From: Pleurocapsa sp. MO_226.B13 | Lineage (GTDB): Bacteria; Cyanobacteriota; Cyanobacteriia; Cyanobacteriales; Xenococcaceae | Length of the DNA: 56,312 bases | NCBI GenBank assembly: GCA_030064795.1 | Contig: JASJEI010000016.1 | Location: 1-56,312 of the forward strand | Direction: 5' to 3' | In this document: positions 54,475 to 56,312 of the stretch, in pieces | Layout: each line of letters starts with the position of its first letter | How positions within the stretch are numbered: position 1 is the stretch's first letter | Translations under genes and position numbers: made by a program | The notes under the pieces: generated by a model | Database searches by the model: none | The model's input: only the letters and a program-made list of their open reading frames with translations | What the model was told of the DNA's origin: nothing

Positions 54475-54711
54475 TTAATTAGGTGGAGCTTTTTGTAGTT
54501 CTGATTGGGTATTGCTTGGGTTTTGATTTAACCCTGCATTGATTGCCCATGCCAATCCCCCCATTGCCAAAACACCAATGATGAAAAATGAAATTAAAAA
54601 ATTCATATTCGTAGTGTTGGTGTTGATGTAATCTCTACCAGCTTGAGTTAAATTACCCCCTTGGTTATTTGCTTTTTGGTAAGGACTAAGATTTGATATT
54701 TGTTCGTTCAT
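54475..54711 (-). CDS. 78-aa membrane protein with TQAGRDYI motif
   Basis: A small protein with QGGNLTQAGRDYINTNTTNM near residues 17-36, a membrane helix (FLISFFIIGVLAMGGLAWAI) and a polar tail. The motif is closely related to that of the pentapeptide gene that starts 51 bp downstream on the same strand, so the two form a likely operon of proteins with a common N-terminal motif. It may tether or trigger its partner. Not recognised as a named family. Confidence 0.7.
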   Translation of the reverse strand: MNEQISNLSPYQKANNQGGNLTQAGRDYINTNTTNMNFLISFFIIGVLAMGGLAWAINAGLNQNPSNTQSELQKAPPN

Positions 54712-55201
54712 TGTTTTTTTGAGAAATTTTTAATTACAGTAATAGTCAAAACTAAGAAATGCGATCGCCTGATGGGATAAGTTTTATTTGAGGATTAGAG
54801 AGGTAAAGCGATCGCTTTAAAAGAGAGAAAAACTAAACTATAGTTGCGATCGCTTTTTATCAAAAGAAACTGGAGGGCGTGATCGCTTTGACCAAAGCTA
54901 GGTCAAATCCAGTAACTTCGGCGATCGCATTTACTCGATTCAGTTGTAGTTAGTTAGAGTTGATCGCCTGATGAGTTAAATCCGATTTTGGGATTATTGG
55001 GATTACTGGAGTGAGAGCGCACTCCAATTTAGAAACCTAAAATAGCGATCGCGTAACCCACCTTAACATTATGGAATGATCGGTGCGTTACATTACATTT
55101 CATAAATGCACCCTACAAGATCAGCGATCTCACAAACAGGAACAGGTGATGGCTGCACTTGCGCTGTATCTTATACTGATAATTCAAAAAGAAGCTGGAA
55201 G
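54712..55201. other. HIP1-dense non-coding region
   Basis: About 490 bp without a credible gene. It contains at least five full GCGATCGC octamers and several near matches, two of which are followed by CCTGATG (54762 and 54960 areas). Probably a decayed intergenic or repeat region. Confidence 0.5.
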
Positions 55202-56312
55202 CTAAGAAATAGCTGAAATCCCCAGAAAATCAAGATGAAAATGCTCACTCAATAAAGTGAGTAAATCAGATTCACGCCTTAATTGACGCATAATCTGAGT
55301 TAAAGAAAGATGACGAAAACCAGGACAATATTGAAGCGAAGTGATAAATAAATAAGCCATAATCTTAATTAACAAGCCAGTGTAGAGACCATCACCCCGA
55401 AGTCGCATCAAACCGATTGCCAAGACCGATTGCAAGATTTTCCAAAACTGTTCAATGAGATTATGAGCTTGCCAAATACGCCACATTTGAACACTGGGCA
55501 AAGAATTACTGCTGAAATCCATCAAGTAGAAGGAGCGAGTAGTAGTTTTCTGAAAAAACAACAGATTAACTACTCCAAAAGTTGGATTGAGAAGGGTTTT
55601 ACGTTGTGCTGGAACATCAATTCCCCAGTGTGTAGAATCATATTCAATCTCTTTTTTCCATTGAGATGCTGAGTGTTTGACTGACTCATCAGTAAAGACA
55701 TAATTACTTTTACCGACCACCACAATTTTAATAAATCCTAGTTCATGTAATGCTTGTTTGAGAGGCTCAGAAACATACCACGAATCCATAGTGATGGGAA
55801 TAGTTGTGATGTCTACCTCATGCTTATCAAACTCTTCTTTTAATCTGGTTAACATTGAGACCAATAAACTTGGTTTATCTGTATTTTTTGAGCCTTGTTT
55901 AGAGCAAAATAATAGATGGATTGGTATGGCTTTGCCGTTAATGGTTAATACTATTCCTAATAAATTTTGTCCATTTACTACTTTTTTCCAACGACCACTA
56001 TACCAACTCCAGGTGCAACGTAGTCGTTTGCCCACTCTGTCAATTACACTGTCATCGACTGCCAGGGTAATGTTGGCTCTGGATTGACTAGCGGCACTTT
56101 TTTTTGACTTCTTTTATCTGTTCTGCTGCTTGATGCACCATCATTTTGAGGAGAACTTCTTTGAGTCTATATAAACTCCAATTTTGGATTTTTCCATAGA
56201 TTTTTTGAGGTTGAATTCCTAGATAATCTGCCCACTGCTTGGGGTTGTAGCATCCATAGGCATGGCTAATTGCTAATGCCATGATTACTTCAAAGGCTTC
56301 TAATTTTCCTTG
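55202..56312 (-). mobile_element. DDE transposase gene, frameshifted, truncated by the window edge
   Basis: Read on the minus strand, an upstream part (from the right edge to 56088, LEAFEVIMALAISHAYGCYN through EQIKEVKKKCR) ends at a stop behind a run of eight A (T8 at 56098-56105). Beyond it, shifted by one base, the main catalytic part goes on: ITLAVDDSVIDRVGKRLRCT, ITMDSWYVSE, NLIEQFWKILQ, to LDFLGISAIS at 55202. These give the D, D and E of an IS4/IS701-like DDE transposase. With seven A the two parts would be one frame. The 5' end lies beyond the window. No terminal inverted repeat was recognised at the 3' end. Confidence 0.75.

Overview
The window comes from a cyanobacterium. It carries cytochrome b6f genes (petC, petA and a short petN), photosystem I psaK, hemJ, a Tic22-family gene and the DUF3067 and DUF6930 families. 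The HIP1 octamer GCGATCGC recurs throughout. Gene content and the AT-rich, HIP1-rich style suggest a filamentous, baeocyte-forming or colonial lineage, but genus cannot be assigned from sequence alone.

Left edge (1-6650): a decayed ribosomal-peptide locus, consisting of a Gly/Trp/Asn repeat precursor of GrrA type broken at a run of 13 G and joined in frame to a middle fragment of its radical SAM maturase GrrM. Convergent with it is a two-gene NTPase module on the minus strand: a 472-aa P-loop ATPase followed by a 1470-aa TPR / STAND-like NTPase / membrane segment / WD40 protein whose last codons run into the maturase remnant. 6650-11000: an adrenodoxin-spaced ferredoxin with a membrane protein, cimA (isoleucine precursor synthesis) and a DUF6930 gene. 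11000-12050: a short type I methyltransferase remnant, a DUF433/DUF5615 toxin-antitoxin pair and tRNA-Pro(UGG).

12200-19900 is housekeeping: tic22-like, prmC, a Sua5/YrdC protein, a degenerate histidine kinase, folB, purK, DUF3067, then the petC-petA pair. 19930-21763 is an insertion hotspot: a 138-bp mini-element abuts a dead IS66-family element with 19-bp perfect terminal repeats. 21900-26500 holds a sugar-nucleotide epimerase, recF, hemJ, a tRNA-Arg(CCU) gene interrupted by a 276-nt group I intron, psaK, and the very short petN followed by a 47-aa membrane-protein gene.

26550-30450 encodes a small membrane protein and a Gld-like ABC transporter trio. 31000-41900 is an exopolysaccharide locus, all on the plus strand: Wzz/BY-kinase, a phosphodiesterase-superfamily enzyme, a GT2 glycosyltransferase, Wzy-like polymerase/ligase, Wzx-like flippase, then an MBOAT acyltransferase with an SGNH-like partner that probably acylates the polymer. 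42100-51150 returns to housekeeping: clpC and rimI on minus; lysA, the c-di-AMP synthase cdaA and uppS on plus; the SRP RNA; an OmpR-type regulator and an aldo/keto reductase.

51150-56312 is accessory: small orphan genes, an ELWxxDGT-repeat scrap, duplicated HIP1-rich segments around a 59-aa gene, two adjacent membrane proteins that share an IQxGRDYI-type N-terminal motif (one with pentapeptide repeats), and a frameshifted DDE transposase running off the right edge.

The best candidates for something undescribed are the P-loop ATPase/STAND-WD40 pair, the two-gene GRDYI-motif pair with its possible RHIM-like signalling motif, and the precursor-maturase fusion with a phase-variable-looking G tract. 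The intron-bearing tRNA-Arg gene belongs to a known class but is a clear find.
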